A DNA stretch of 64,000 nucleotides from CAWBRT01 sp963791145 (GTDB lineage Bacteria; Acidobacteriota; Terriglobia; Terriglobales; Acidobacteriaceae), in assembly GCA_963791145.1 (NCBI GenBank), contig CAWBRT010000017.1:186001-250000 (forward strand), read 5' to 3'. This document shows positions 17,538 through 26,158 of the stretch, piece after piece (position 1 is the first letter of the stretch; each line of letters begins with the position of its first letter). The notes under the pieces are model-generated. The model was not told the origin of the DNA. It saw nothing but the letters and a program-made list of their open reading frames with translations, and searched no databases. Made by a program: the position numbers and the translations under genes.

Positions 17538-18728
17538 TTAGTTCATTTCGATATAACCGCAGGGACATGCTTCGAAACACTTATTACAGCCGTTGCACAA
17601 ATCCAGTTTGATCTTGTAGTGCTCGCCCTTGGGCAGGCGCACGAAACAGTTGGTGGTGCAGTACATCCAGCAGGTTTCGCAATCCATGCACATGCCGCAG
17701 GACATGCAGCGCTTGGCCTCGGCAATGGCTTCGGCCGCCGTCATTTCCAGCTTCAGTCCCGCCTGCGCGCTCTTGTGCAGCGGTGGAAGCTCCGGATACC
17801 AGGCCAGCTTCATCTTGTCCGCGGCGATCGGAGTCGGTTTCGTCTGGCTGGGCGCAGGCTGCTTCTGGAAATGCCGGTCGATGGCTTCGGCTACGCTCAA
17901 GCCCTGAGCCAGCGCCAGGCTTACGCTGTTGAGGACCCGCTGGTTAAGCTCGGCCGTTTCCTGGGGAGCCGCCGGAACTTCCTGCGGCAATTCGCCGATG
18001 AAGAGAACACCATCTTCCTTAACCGCGGGTTGAAGTTGCGCTGGCTTCATCAGCCCAATGGCGAAGAAGACGGCCTTGTAATCGCGGCGCAGATCGTCGA
18101 GGGAAACGTCCTTGCCCACGACGCATCCGAGGCGGACATCCACTCCGAACTGGAGAACGTTGGCGACCTCAGTCTCCAGCACTTCGGCGGGAATCACCGA
18201 TCTCGGAATGCCGTAGCGCATCATTCCGCCCGCCTGAGGAGCGGCGTCGAACAACGCAACGCTGTATCCATGGCGGCGAAGCTGATAGGCGCAGGCTAAC
18301 CCGGCAGGTCCGGCGCCGACGATGGCAACCGCCTCCCGCCGCTGCGCGGTCGTGGGAGAGAACTTCAGGCCGTTGGCGACACCGAAGTCTCCGATGAAGC
18401 GCTCCAGCAGGTTGATGCCGACCGCGCCTTCTTTATCCTTGCGGTTGCAGCCGGCTTCGCATGGGTGCTGGCAGACGCGCCCGGCGATGGCGGGAAACGG
18501 GTTCTTTTCCGTGATCTGGCGCCATGCCGTTTCGAAGGCCTGCTCCGGAGTGCGGCCGTAAGCCTCGTGCTGCGCCAGCGGCACCATCCAGCCGCGCACA
18601 TCGTTGCCGAGCGGGCACTTGACTACGCAGGGCGCTTCCTTGGGCGCGAATGACGGGCGCTTGGAGCTGACCTCGGCGCCCGCCGATGCGTGGATGACTG
18701 GCTTCTTGACTTGCTTGAATAACGCCAT
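17538..18728 (-). CDS. dsrL: DsrL-like iron-sulfur flavoprotein lacking the NAD(P)H domain
   Basis: 396 aa, far shorter than DsrL of Allochromatium (about 650). Residues 30-95 have the GltD-type Fe-S cysteines (CVVKCPLGNDV, then C86, C90, C94). The FAD motif GAGPAGLACA is at 138. After KAVFFAIG (222) the sequence jumps to VLFIGELPQE and SLALAQGLSVAEAIDRHF, which looks like the second half of the FAD domain. The usual inserted NAD(P)H-binding Rossmann domain (a second GxGxxA/G) is absent. The C-terminus has two cysteine-rich blocks, C341-C361 and CNGCNKCFEACPC (378-390). DsrL links NAD(P)H and DsrAB; this form may take electrons from another donor. It lies 8 bp after dsrB and 17 bp before dsrC. 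Confidence 0.82.
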   Translation of the reverse strand: MALFKQVKKPVIHASAGAEVSSKRPSFAPKEAPCVVKCPLGNDVRGWMVPLAQHEAYGRTPEQAFETAWRQITEKNPFPAIAGRVCQHPCEAGCNRKDKEGAVGINLLERFIGDFGVANGLKFSPTTAQRREAVAIVGAGPAGLACAYQLRRHGYSVALFDAAPQAGGMMRYGIPRSVIPAEVLETEVANVLQFGVDVRLGCVVGKDVSLDDLRRDYKAVFFAIGLMKPAQLQPAVKEDGVLFIGELPQEVPAAPQETAELNQRVLNSVSLALAQGLSVAEAIDRHFQKQPAPSQTKPTPIAADKMKLAWYPELPPLHKSAQAGLKLEMTAAEAIAEAKRCMSCGMCMDCETCWMYCTTNCFVRLPKGEHYKIKLDLCNGCNKCFEACPCGYIEMN

Positions 18729-18736
18729 GTTCCCTT

Positions 18737-19824
18737 CTAATACCGGATGTGCGTGGACCGGGCGTAGGTCAGGCCGGCGTGCTTGAAGTCATCGATGTGG
18801 TAGCGCGTGAATTCGAAGCCGGTTAGCTGGAAGAACCTGGGCCAGCCGATGCGCTCGATCCACTCGCCCACGCGCTCGTACTTGCGCGCGTTCGCGGCAT
18901 AGACATCCACGATCTTCACCACCGCCTCGACCACCTCGGGCCAGCGCGGAGGATTGTTGGGCAGGTAGGGCACCGCCAGCTTCGAGAACTTCGGCTCGGA
19001 GCGCGCGTTGCTTACCTTGCCGCCGACCCAGATGGAAAGGCCGTCGTTCTCCGCGTCATTCATGACCATGGCCGGGCAAACCGTGTAACAGTTGCCGCAG
19101 TACATGCACTGCGGGTCGATGACCTCGACGTCCTTGGCAACTCCGGGTACGGCCCGGATGGCGCCGGTGGGACAGGAGGCGATTACCGACGGGATTTCGC
19201 AGCTGCGGGCCAGCACATCGCTTGTTCACCTTGGGCGGCATGCGGTGAATGCCGAGGATGGCGATGTCGGAGCAGTGCACGGCGCCGCACATGTTCACGC
19301 AGCAGGCCAGAGCGATGCGCAGCTTGGCCGGAAGATCGCTTTTGGTGAAGCGATTGTAAAGCGCGTCCATTACCGCCTTGACGATGCCCGACGCGTCGGT
19401 CGCCGCCGAATGGCAATGGATCCATCCCTGGGTGTGCACGATGTTGCTGATGGAGTTGTCGGTCCCGCCTACCGGGAAGCCGAGCTTGCCCAGGTCGGCC
19501 TTGAGTGGCTCGATCTTCGCCGGATCTTCCAGCAGGAACTCGATGTTGTGCCGGCTGGTGAAGCGCAGATGGCCGCCGCAGTATTTGTCGGCCAGGTCGG
19601 CGAACTTGCGCAGGGTCTGGACAGCCAAGCAGGCGCGGCGTGCCGGCGCGTACCGAGTACAGCCGGTCTCCGCTTTCGGCGATATGGCAAAGAACGCCGG
19701 GGGCAACCGATTCGTGATGTACCCACTTGCCATAGTTCTTCTTCACGATGGGCGGAAGGTACTTTTCGTAGTGCGGCGGGCCGATGTCGGTAATGCGCTT
19801 CGGAGTAGTGGTGTTTGTGCTCAT
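18737..19824 (-). CDS. dsrB: DsrB, dissimilatory sulfite reductase beta subunit (two frameshifts)
   Basis: Three pieces rebuild DsrB of about 361 aa. ITDIGPPHYEKYLPPIVKKN opens it at ATG 19824 (4-bp overlap with dsrA). After an indel near 19640 it continues FADLADKYCGGHLRFTSRHN, GWIHCHSAATDASGIVKAVMD and the sirohaem/cluster block ACCVNMCGAVHCSDIAI. After an extra G in AACAAGCG near 19215 it continues SCEIPSVIASCPTGAIR and the ferredoxin domain CMYCGNCYTVCPAMVMND. With DsrA it forms the alpha2beta2 siroheme enzyme. Confidence 0.93.
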
Positions 19825-21029
19825 TTCTCGCCTCCGGTGGTCTTATTCTGGAAGAAGATGAACGGATTGTCGCGGGGTTCGGCGACCATCTCCGGAACCG
19901 GGTCAAGACCGATGCCGTCCAGGAAATTGGCGAAGCCGACGCGCTGGATCAATTCGCCGACGCGTTCGCGGTTGCCGCCGTACTCGTCCCAGAACTCGAG
20001 AATGCGGGAGACCAGCTCCTTCAGCGTATCGTACAACTCGTCTTTCGGAATAAAGGGAATCAGAACCGAAGAAAGAAGAGCTCCCTGCATAACCGGGGCC
20101 TTGGAGCCGATCAAAGCCACCGCGCCCTTCTCCTTACCGGGACGGAGGGCCTTGTGCAGCACGTTGATGCAATGCATGCAGCGCACGCATTCCTCATTGT
20201 GAATGGTCAGCTTCTTGCCGTTCCATTCCATGCAGCGCGTGGGGCAGCGGTCACAGACATCGCGCTGAATGTCGACCCCGGCGGCCGCGTACTTGGCGAC
20301 CTCGGCGTCATCCTGCTGGATGTCATCCTTCCAGGTGCCTATAACGGAGAGGTCGGCGCGGGCCACCGCGGCGACGCAATCGTTGGGGCAGGCGGAGCAC
20401 TTGATCTTGAACTTGTAGGGGAAGGCGGGACGATGCATTTCGTCCTGGTATGCCTTGGTAAAGTCGTAGCAGATCTTCATGGAATCGAAGCAGGCCCACT
20501 CGCAGCGCGCCTCGCCAACGCAGCAGGAGGGACTCCGCATGGCTGAGCCGGAGCCGCCCAGATCGAAGCCCGCTCGCGCAAACTCCTGGAAGGTCGGTTC
20601 TAGCTTGTCTGTGGTGGTTCCCAGCAGAATGATGTCGCCGGTCGAGCCGTGCATGTTGGTGATGCCCGAACCGTTGCGCTCCCAGATGTCGCAGACGGTG
20701 CGAATGGCGTCGCTGGTGTAGAACCAGCCGGCCGGGTGGTTGATGCGCATGGTATGGAAGTGCGCTATCTTAGGAAACTGTTCCGGGACGTCGCTGTAGC
20801 GGCCGATGATGCCGCCGCCGTAACCGAGCACGCCGACGATGCCGCCGTGCTTCCAGTGTCCCTTCTTTTCCTGATACGAGAGTTCGAGTTGCCCGAGCAG
20901 ATCATTGCAGCTTTCATTACCTGCACTAGCTGCTTTGATCTCTTTGACGAAACTGGGCCATGGACCCTTTTCCAGCTCGTCCAGCAACTCCGTCTTCGGC
21001 TTGCCATTGCCGTTCTTGGACTCCGCCAT
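19821..21029 (-). CDS. dsrA: DsrA, dissimilatory sulfite reductase alpha subunit
   Basis: 402 aa, intact. The start MAESKNGNGKPKTELL at 21029 sits behind AGGAGGAGAAG, a strong RBS; an upstream in-frame ATG at 21182 gives a non-conserved leader and was rejected. Siroheme-[4Fe-4S] ligands: CVGEARC (C170, C176) and CPNDC (C214, C218). The inserted ferredoxin domain has CDRCPTRC (259-266) and CVRCMHC (281-287). GGSGSAMRSPSCCVG and QGWIH-type neighbours in DsrB are typical. First gene of the dsr cluster; the 628-bp upstream region with paired direct repeats should hold its promoter. Confidence 0.97.
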   Translation of the reverse strand: MAESKNGNGKPKTELLDELEKGPWPSFVKEIKAASAGNESCNDLLGQLELSYQEKKGHWKHGGIVGVLGYGGGIIGRYSDVPEQFPKIAHFHTMRINHPAGWFYTSDAIRTVCDIWERNGSGITNMHGSTGDIILLGTTTDKLEPTFQEFARAGFDLGGSGSAMRSPSCCVGEARCEWACFDSMKICYDFTKAYQDEMHRPAFPYKFKIKCSACPNDCVAAVARADLSVIGTWKDDIQQDDAEVAKYAAAGVDIQRDVCDRCPTRCMEWNGKKLTIHNEECVRCMHCINVLHKALRPGKEKGAVALIGSKAPVMQGALLSSVLIPFIPKDELYDTLKELVSRILEFWDEYGGNRERVGELIQRVGFANFLDGIGLDPVPEMVAEPRDNPFIFFQNKTTGGEK

Positions 21030-21657
21030 GAGCTTTCTTCTCCTCCTGGTTTCGCGGGGAACGGGCTTGGCGGCCAATGTCGCCCTGAAACCATGGACGC
21101 GCGCATAAGATATATGTAGGAGCGCTTTCCGTCTGCCTAGAACACTAACGCAGCGTACCCAGGCCGAGACGGTGACCTCCATCCATGCTCTGGGTGATTC
21201 AAGTGGTGTGAATGCAGTGATTTATGGCACAATTTCGCCTAATTGGCGATAAGCAACTCGAATCAGCAAGGATTTTCCTAATCGCTGATAAGCAATTCGA
21301 ATCAGGAGCAAGCGGGACTGTCCTTAGCCGCGGCCTGTCGGTGAACAAGACAACAATTCGGACTTTCGGCGCCCCTGGGAGTGATTCTGGCAGCCACTTA
21401 GAATTTTGCGGGGAGAGTTTGCAGGCCGCGTATACTGCCCGCGGCAATTCGCGGTCCGGTCTTGCTTCCCTGTTCCGCCGTCTGGCTAGCGCGGAAATTC
21501 AAGTTCCCGGAAATGGGATACCGGGTGTATTGTTTGAGCAACAGCTCAGCAGGTCTTCGGTACCTTGGCAGCCAGCGCGGGTGCCGGGTGTTTTTCGACG
21601 TGCGCCGGGGGTGCGCTCTCAGGTGACAATGGGAACTCTGATCAGGTGAAGGCAGAA
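21030..21657. promoter_or_regulatory. divergent control region dsrA <-> LysR
   Basis: 628 bp without a supported gene between dsrA (minus) and the LysR gene (plus). It contains the direct-repeat pair at 21238-21305, a CRP-like AGTGA-N6-GCACA at 21216-21231 (weak), and a TATA-like CATATATCTTATG (minus strand, about 21106-21118) that could be a dsrA -10 region. LysR proteins commonly control the divergent gene, so this is the best candidate for the dsr switch. Confidence 0.55.
21238..21305. repeat. two 29-bp direct repeats, period 39 bp (candidate operator)
   Basis: Copies at 21238-21266 and 21277-21305 agree at 25 of 29 positions. The shared core is GATAAGCAA-(C/T)-TCGAATCAG preceded by CCTAAT. 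In the second copy CTAATC and GATAAG form an imperfect dyad and AATTCGAATC contains TTCGAA. The 39-bp period is close to, though not exactly, four helical turns. Confidence 0.7.
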
Positions 21658-22596
21658 ATGGAAAACGTACGTCTCAGGGTGTTCCGCGCGGTGGCGGAAA
21701 CCCTCAGTTTTCATCGCGCTGCCGAACAACTCGGGCTGACCCAGCCGGCGGTGACGTTGCACATCAAGGCCCTGGAGAACTCGCTTTCCGCCCGCCTGTT
21801 TGACCGCACGGGCAACAAGGTGGCCCTTACGCCTGCCGGCAAAATCCTGCACAAACATGCCATTGCCATCGCGGAGATCGTGAAGAAAGCGGAGAAGGAG
21901 ATCGCCGAAGCGGCGGGAGAACACGCGGGCGACCTGCGAGTGGGCGCCTCGACCTCCATTGCCCAATACGTGCTTCCGCGCCTGCTGGGGCGCTTCCAGT
22001 TCAAATATCCCCGCGTGCGGCTGTCGGTGATCAGCGGCAATACGGAGGAGATCGTCGATCATCTGCTGGCCCAGAAGATCGACATCGGCTTGATTGAAGG
22101 TCCGGCGCTGCGGCGCGACGTAAAAGTCGAGGCCTTCCTCGACGATGAGCTGGTGCTGATCGTGCCCGCCAACCATCCCTGGTCCAGTGAGTCCGAGGTT
22201 ACGCTGGAGGAGATCAAGAGCGCCCCGCTGCTGCTGCGCGAGCACGGCTCGGGGACGCGGCGCGTGCTGGAAATGGCGCTGGAGCAGGTGGGAATGAAGC
22301 GGCCATTCTCCAACGTCATCATGCAACTGGATTCAACGGAAGCCATTATTTCCAGCGTCGAAGTCGGACTCGGCATCGGGTTCGTCTCCCGCTGGGCGGT
22401 GGAGCAAAGGCTGCCGCTGGGCCGGATCAAGAAAGCCCACGTCGCCGGATTGCGCATACCGCGCGCTTTCTCTCTGGTCTATCTGTCGGGGCCGCGCCCG
22501 CGGGGAATCGCTGGGGCGTTTCGCCGCTTCGTCCTCGAATACTGCGACGCAAACCTGAGCGAAGGGAAAGCACAGGAGTTGGTGGAAAAGCACTGA
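21658..22596 (+). CDS. LysR-type regulator divergent from dsrA
   Basis: 312 aa. The N-terminal winged HTH (VFRAVAETLSFHRAAEQLGLTQPAVTLHIKALE in two parts) and the LysR substrate domain (LRVGASTSIAQYVLPRLLG, DIGLIEG, LDSTEAIISSVEVGLGIGFVSRW) are complete, in the CysB/CbbR-like branch. Start ATG 21658 sits behind GGTGAAGG; an earlier start at 21565 adds a non-conserved leader. It faces dsrA and is followed by the UxaA/SuyAB-type pair, so it could control either. The coinducer is unknown. Confidence 0.88.
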   Translation: MENVRLRVFRAVAETLSFHRAAEQLGLTQPAVTLHIKALENSLSARLFDRTGNKVALTPAGKILHKHAIAIAEIVKKAEKEIAEAAGEHAGDLRVGASTSIAQYVLPRLLGRFQFKYPRVRLSVISGNTEEIVDHLLAQKIDIGLIEGPALRRDVKVEAFLDDELVLIVPANHPWSSESEVTLEEIKSAPLLLREHGSGTRRVLEMALEQVGMKRPFSNVIMQLDSTEAIISSVEVGLGIGFVSRWAVEQRLPLGRIKKAHVAGLRIPRAFSLVYLSGPRPRGIAGAFRRFVLEYCDANLSEGKAQELVEKH

Positions 22597-22921
22597 GCTG
22601 AGGGCGCCTCGAACCCGGGCAGCGAGGCAAGAACCAGGGGCGGGGTGGTCACCCTTTCGCTCGCTATTGGCGAAGGGTGGAGTTGATGGGTGGCCCACGT
22701 TCGCCCGCAGTTGGCTAACGTGGGGCAGTTTGCTAGATGCTTGAGCGAACTACCCCACCTGTAGCTGCGCTTCGCTCCAAGAAGATGGGGCACCTGACTT
22801 CCCGCAGCCTGATTGGCGATAGCCGTGCCGCTCGCAGCGAGAAGTAATAGCGGGTGGCACCTTTAGCCCTGTTGGCGAAGGGTGGGGTTGTTTCAAGTAA
22901 TTCGTCGGCAGGAGGGACACA
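22597..22921. repeat. intergenic array of family 2 hairpins
   Basis: The 325-bp gap between the LysR gene and the lyase operon holds four related palindromes: about 22645-22680, 22694-22725 (CCCACGTT ... AACGTGGGG), 22753-22794 (CCCCACCT ... GATGGGGCACC) and about 22855-22890. Stretches of AAGGGTGG and GTGGGGCA recur. No gene is visible. Transcription from lysR into the lyase genes would be impeded. Confidence 0.6.
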
Positions 22922-23236
22922 ATGAGCGAACAGGAAATGAGCACCCTGGCGGGAAAGAAAGCGGCGCTCGTGCTCGATCAGAAAGATAACGTGGCGGTGG
23001 CGCTGAGTGATCTGGCTGCCGGCGACTCCTGCCTGGTGGCGGAGGACGGAGGCAAGAAGTATCAACTGACCGTCATCGAGAAGATTCCCTTCGGCCACAA
23101 GTTCGCGCTCGCCGCGCTGGCGGCGGATGCGCCGGTTTACAAGTATGGCGAGGAGATCGGCAAAATGAAGACGCCAATCGAGCGCGGCGGCTGGATCCAT
23201 AACCACAACATGTATTGCGACAGGGGGATGAAATGA
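22922..23236 (+). CDS. UxaA-family lyase, small SAF-domain subunit (UxaA-N/SuyA type)
   Basis: 104 aa single SAF domain: EKIPFGHKFALAALA and the end GGWIHNHNMYCDRG match the N-terminal domain of altronate dehydratase and the separate SuyA subunit of (R)-sulfolactate sulfo-lyase. In UxaA the two domains are fused or split; in SuyAB always split. RBS GGAGGGACACA lies just ahead of ATG 22922. It overlaps the large-subunit gene by ATGA. The substrate cannot be decided from this domain. Confidence 0.82.
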   Translation: MSEQEMSTLAGKKAALVLDQKDNVAVALSDLAAGDSCLVAEDGGKKYQLTVIEKIPFGHKFALAALAADAPVYKYGEEIGKMKTPIERGGWIHNHNMYCDRGMK

Positions 23237-24402
23237 CGGACACCTTTCTCGGCTACCGCAGGGAGAACGGCACGGTCGGAGTCAGAAATCTGATCGCCAT
23301 CATTCCCTCCGTTTTCTGTTCGGCCAAAGTGGCCGAGCGGGTCGCCTCCAACGTCCCCGGATCAGTGCACTTCAGCCATCCGGTGGGCTGCAGCCAGGTG
23401 GGCGACGACCTGGACGTCACCGCCAGAACGCTGATCGGCGTCGGCCGCAATCCCAACTTCGCCGGCGTGGTTGTGGTCGGCCTGGGTTGCGAGCGCTTCA
23501 CCCCGCAGGAGCTGGCAGAGGGCATAGCCACAAGCGGCAAGCTGGTGGAGATGGTCATCATCCAGGACGAGGGCGACACGCTGAAGGCCATCGATAAAGC
23601 CACCCGCCACGCCCGCCTGATGCAGCAGACTGTCTCGCTGATAAACCGTGAAGAGGCCCCGGTCAGCGAGCTGATGATCGGCTTGAACTGCGGCGGCTCG
23701 GACACCACTTCGGGCCTGGCGGCCAATCCTGCCCTGGGCATAGCGTCCGACAAGCTGGTGGCGCAAGGCGGCTCTTCGATCCTGACCGAACTCACCGAGC
23801 TGATCGGCACCGAGCACATCCTGGCCCGGCGGGCGATCAACCAGCAGGTGGCGGACGACATTCTGCGGGTTATCGGCGAGATGGAGGCGAGGTTGAAACG
23901 CCAGACCGAGACTTCGCACAACGCCAAGCGCAAGCACCTGATCTCCACCGGTAACTATGACGGCGGACTTTCCAGCGTGGTGGAGAAATCGCTGGGCGGA
24001 ATGAAGAAGTCCGGCAATGCGCAGTTCGTAGAGGTCTTCGAGTACGGCGACGCTCCCACCAAAAAGGGCCTGCTGCTGCTGAATGGCCCGGGACACGACG
24101 GCGAGGTCACCACCGGACAGGCCGCCGCCGGCGCGCAGATCGTCTGCTTCCCCACCGGCCGCGGAACTCCCTCCGGCTTCCCCGGAGTGCCGGTCATCAA
24201 GATCACCGGCAATCCACGAACCTTCCAGCGCATGCAGGAGAACATCGACATCAACGCGGGAACAGTGATCACCGGCGAGAAGTCACTGCAGGAGGTCGGC
24301 GAGGAGATCTACCAGGAGATTCTGGCGGTGGCTTCGGGAAAGCTCTCGAAGGCGGAGGTTCTGGGCCACGACGAGCAGTTCTGCATTACCCGCATGCCGT
24401 AA
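23233..24402 (+). CDS. UxaA-family lyase, large subunit (altronate dehydratase C-terminal/SuyB type)
   Basis: 389 aa from ATG 23233 (RBS AGGGGG). TFLGYRRENGTVGVRNLIAI opens it; conserved iron-binding region motifs are SHPVGCSQVGDD, VVVGLGCE, LNCGGSDTTSGLAANPALG and CFPTGRGTPSGF. The split 104+389 aa layout and size equal SuyA plus SuyB, which cleave sulfolactate to pyruvate and sulfite. The cysteine motif CGGSD, however, is the altronate-dehydratase form (SuyB usually has CGESD as far as I recall). So: a two-subunit dehydratase or sulfo-lyase for a 2-hydroxy acid; the dsr neighbourhood makes the sulfonate option worth testing. Confidence 0.8.
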   Translation: MTDTFLGYRRENGTVGVRNLIAIIPSVFCSAKVAERVASNVPGSVHFSHPVGCSQVGDDLDVTARTLIGVGRNPNFAGVVVVGLGCERFTPQELAEGIATSGKLVEMVIIQDEGDTLKAIDKATRHARLMQQTVSLINREEAPVSELMIGLNCGGSDTTSGLAANPALGIASDKLVAQGGSSILTELTELIGTEHILARRAINQQVADDILRVIGEMEARLKRQTETSHNAKRKHLISTGNYDGGLSSVVEKSLGGMKKSGNAQFVEVFEYGDAPTKKGLLLLNGPGHDGEVTTGQAAAGAQIVCFPTGRGTPSGFPGVPVIKITGNPRTFQRMQENIDINAGTVITGEKSLQEVGEEIYQEILAVASGKLSKAEVLGHDEQFCITRMP

Positions 24403-24421
24403 CGCAACCAAAGATTTTGGA

Positions 24422-24457
24422 GGTGCCCCACATCTGCCTGATTTTGGCAGATGTGGG
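24422..24457. repeat. family 2 palindrome (CCCACATCTGCC form)
   Basis: CCCCACATCTGCC and GGCAGATGTGGG are a near-perfect 12-bp stem around TGATTTT, 20 bp after the lyase gene; close copies sit at 33310 and 39695. As a stem-loop between convergent genes it may also terminate transcription. Confidence 0.8.
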
Positions 24458-24507
24458 TAAATTGAGCCCGCGCACGCCGAATGCGCAGGTGCCCGTCGGC
24501 TAAAGCC

Positions 24508-25422
24508 CTAGATTGCGCAGACTTCCCTGTTGCGCACTGCCAGACAGATTCCTCCGACGATCAAGGCTACGCTGATGCCGATGCTGGGTGTAACTGTTTC
24601 GCCTGTCAGCATGGCGCTACTCAGCACGGCGATAACCGGAGTTATCGATACAACTTGGCTGGCACTCGAGGCCCGCATCAGCAACAGCACCTTGTTCCAG
24701 AGAAAAAGGCACAGTATCGTGGTGCCTAGCCAGTTGTACGCCAGCACGCCAATCACGGCGATATTCCAGACAACCGGACCGTGCGGACCCATCAGCGGCG
24801 CGATGGCCAGGACGATCACGCCAGACCACAGTATCTGCCAGAAAATCTGAGACCAGAATGGCGTCTGCCATTTATAGCGGCGGTACAGGCATGCACCCAT
24901 TGCCCAGGACATGGCCGAAATCAGAACTAGTGTGTTTCCGAACACGACTTTGGAGTCACGCCAATTAACCAGCGCTGGATTCATGAACAGCAAAAGGCCG
25001 GAAAAGACCGTCACTCCTCCAAACACTCCTATGCGGGTGATGCGCTCGCCGGCCACAAGCCAGCCTAGCGGCAAAGCCCAAAGCTGCATTGTGTAGACAA
25101 GCACGGAGGCTCGGCCTGCGCCCAGGTAAGGCAGGGCAAACGTCACCAGTCCCGCGCACAGGCCCATTTGAAAAATCCCCACCACAGCTAAACGAATCCG
25201 CTCTCCCTTGACGGGCAACAGAGGTTCCCGCCGTGCGATCATGATGGCCGTCATGATGACAATAGCGCCGGAGAAACGCCACAAAAGGAAACTAGAAGGG
25301 GAAATATAGCCCAGGATGGTCTTCGTCAACGGCCAGTTCAGAGCCCAACCCAGAATCAGTCCGGCAAGCTGCAGGTAAAGGAATCGCCCAGTTTGGGGCT
25401 GCACAGGAGCCTTTGCGGACAT
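24508..25422 (-). CDS. EamA-family (DMT) transporter
   Basis: 304 aa with ten hydrophobic segments in two EamA repeats: GLILGWALNWPLTKTILGY begins the first and NTLVLISAMSWAMGACLYRR the second. The family exports or imports small metabolites; the substrate is not predictable. It is convergent with the lyase gene. The stop at 24508 is 105 bp from the lyase stop, with a palindromic repeat between them. Confidence 0.88.
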   Translation of the reverse strand: MSAKAPVQPQTGRFLYLQLAGLILGWALNWPLTKTILGYISPSSFLLWRFSGAIVIMTAIMIARREPLLPVKGERIRLAVVGIFQMGLCAGLVTFALPYLGAGRASVLVYTMQLWALPLGWLVAGERITRIGVFGGVTVFSGLLLFMNPALVNWRDSKVVFGNTLVLISAMSWAMGACLYRRYKWQTPFWSQIFWQILWSGVIVLAIAPLMGPHGPVVWNIAVIGVLAYNWLGTTILCLFLWNKVLLLMRASSASQVVSITPVIAVLSSAMLTGETVTPSIGISVALIVGGICLAVRNREVCAI

Positions 25423-25576
25423 GTCACTTGTATTCTAACAACACAGCGCAACCTGGCCCCGGCATTCTCGATTCAGCAGCTTTGAAAAACTCTTGGGAAT
25501 ACGGGATGTGCCAGTCCATCAATGCCCTTTTACGTCGGGCCGAAATCGTTCGCCGTGCCGTCACGGGGAGTAGTGC

Positions 25577-26158
25577 TTATCGAGTCTCTCGCTCCAGCCA
25601 CTTCTCAACCCGCAAGGGACGCCACTCCTCCAGAGCTTGCAGTAACGCGAGAACGGAATCGCGCGCCAGCACCAGTTCTCGATTCTCCTTCTTCAAGAAC
25701 CGTTCCTGAACGGCATGGTCGAACATCGCGAGCAACGGCGAGTAGTATCCCTGAACGTTGAGGACGCCGCAGGGCTTCGCATGTAATCCGAGTTGCGACC
25801 ACGTTACCATCTCGCAAAATTCCTCGAATGTGCCGAATCCTCCCGGCAGGGCGATAAAGGCGTCGGAAAGATCGGCCATAAGCGCCTTTCTTTCGTGCAT
25901 GGACCGCACCACGTGCAGTTTGCTAAGGCCGTCATGGCTGAGTTCCCGGGCCACGAGGTTTTCCGGGATGACTCCCAAAGCCTCGCCGCCCACTTTAAGA
26001 ACGGCGTCCGCGAGCACGCCCATCAACCCTACATTTCCGCCGCCGTACACCAGGCCGATCTTCCGCCTCGCCATTTCAGTCCCCAACTCCTCCGTAGCCG
26101 CACGGTATTCGGGACGGTTGCCGCAACTGGAGCCGCAGAATACACAGATTCGTCTCAT
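25577..26158 (-). CDS. LOG-family protein (cytokinin riboside 5'-monophosphate phosphoribohydrolase-like)
   Basis: 193 aa. ICVFCGSS at the start, VYGGGNVGLMG, SMHERKALM and the signature PGGFGTFEE give the LOG/YvdD family. Members hydrolyse nucleoside 5'-monophosphates (AMP or cytokinin nucleotides) to base and ribose phosphate. Stand-alone gene on the minus strand. Confidence 0.92.
   Translation of the reverse strand: MRRICVFCGSSCGNRPEYRAATEELGTEMARRKIGLVYGGGNVGLMGVLADAVLKVGGEALGVIPENLVARELSHDGLSKLHVVRSMHERKALMADLSDAFIALPGGFGTFEEFCEMVTWSQLGLHAKPCGVLNVQGYYSPLLAMFDHAVQERFLKKENRELVLARDSVLALLQALEEWRPLRVEKWLERETR

Noticed and set aside
21216..21231. CRP/FNR site upstream of dsrA
   Set aside because: Only 8 of 10 core positions match, which is common by chance in such a region.
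22645..22890. CRISPR-like array of hairpins
   Set aside because: Copies differ in length and inner sequence and have no regular spacers; they are dispersed palindromes.
23233..24402. firm annotation as sulfolactate sulfo-lyase (suyB)
   Set aside because: The CGGSD motif is the altronate dehydratase form; without phylogeny only a family-level call is safe.
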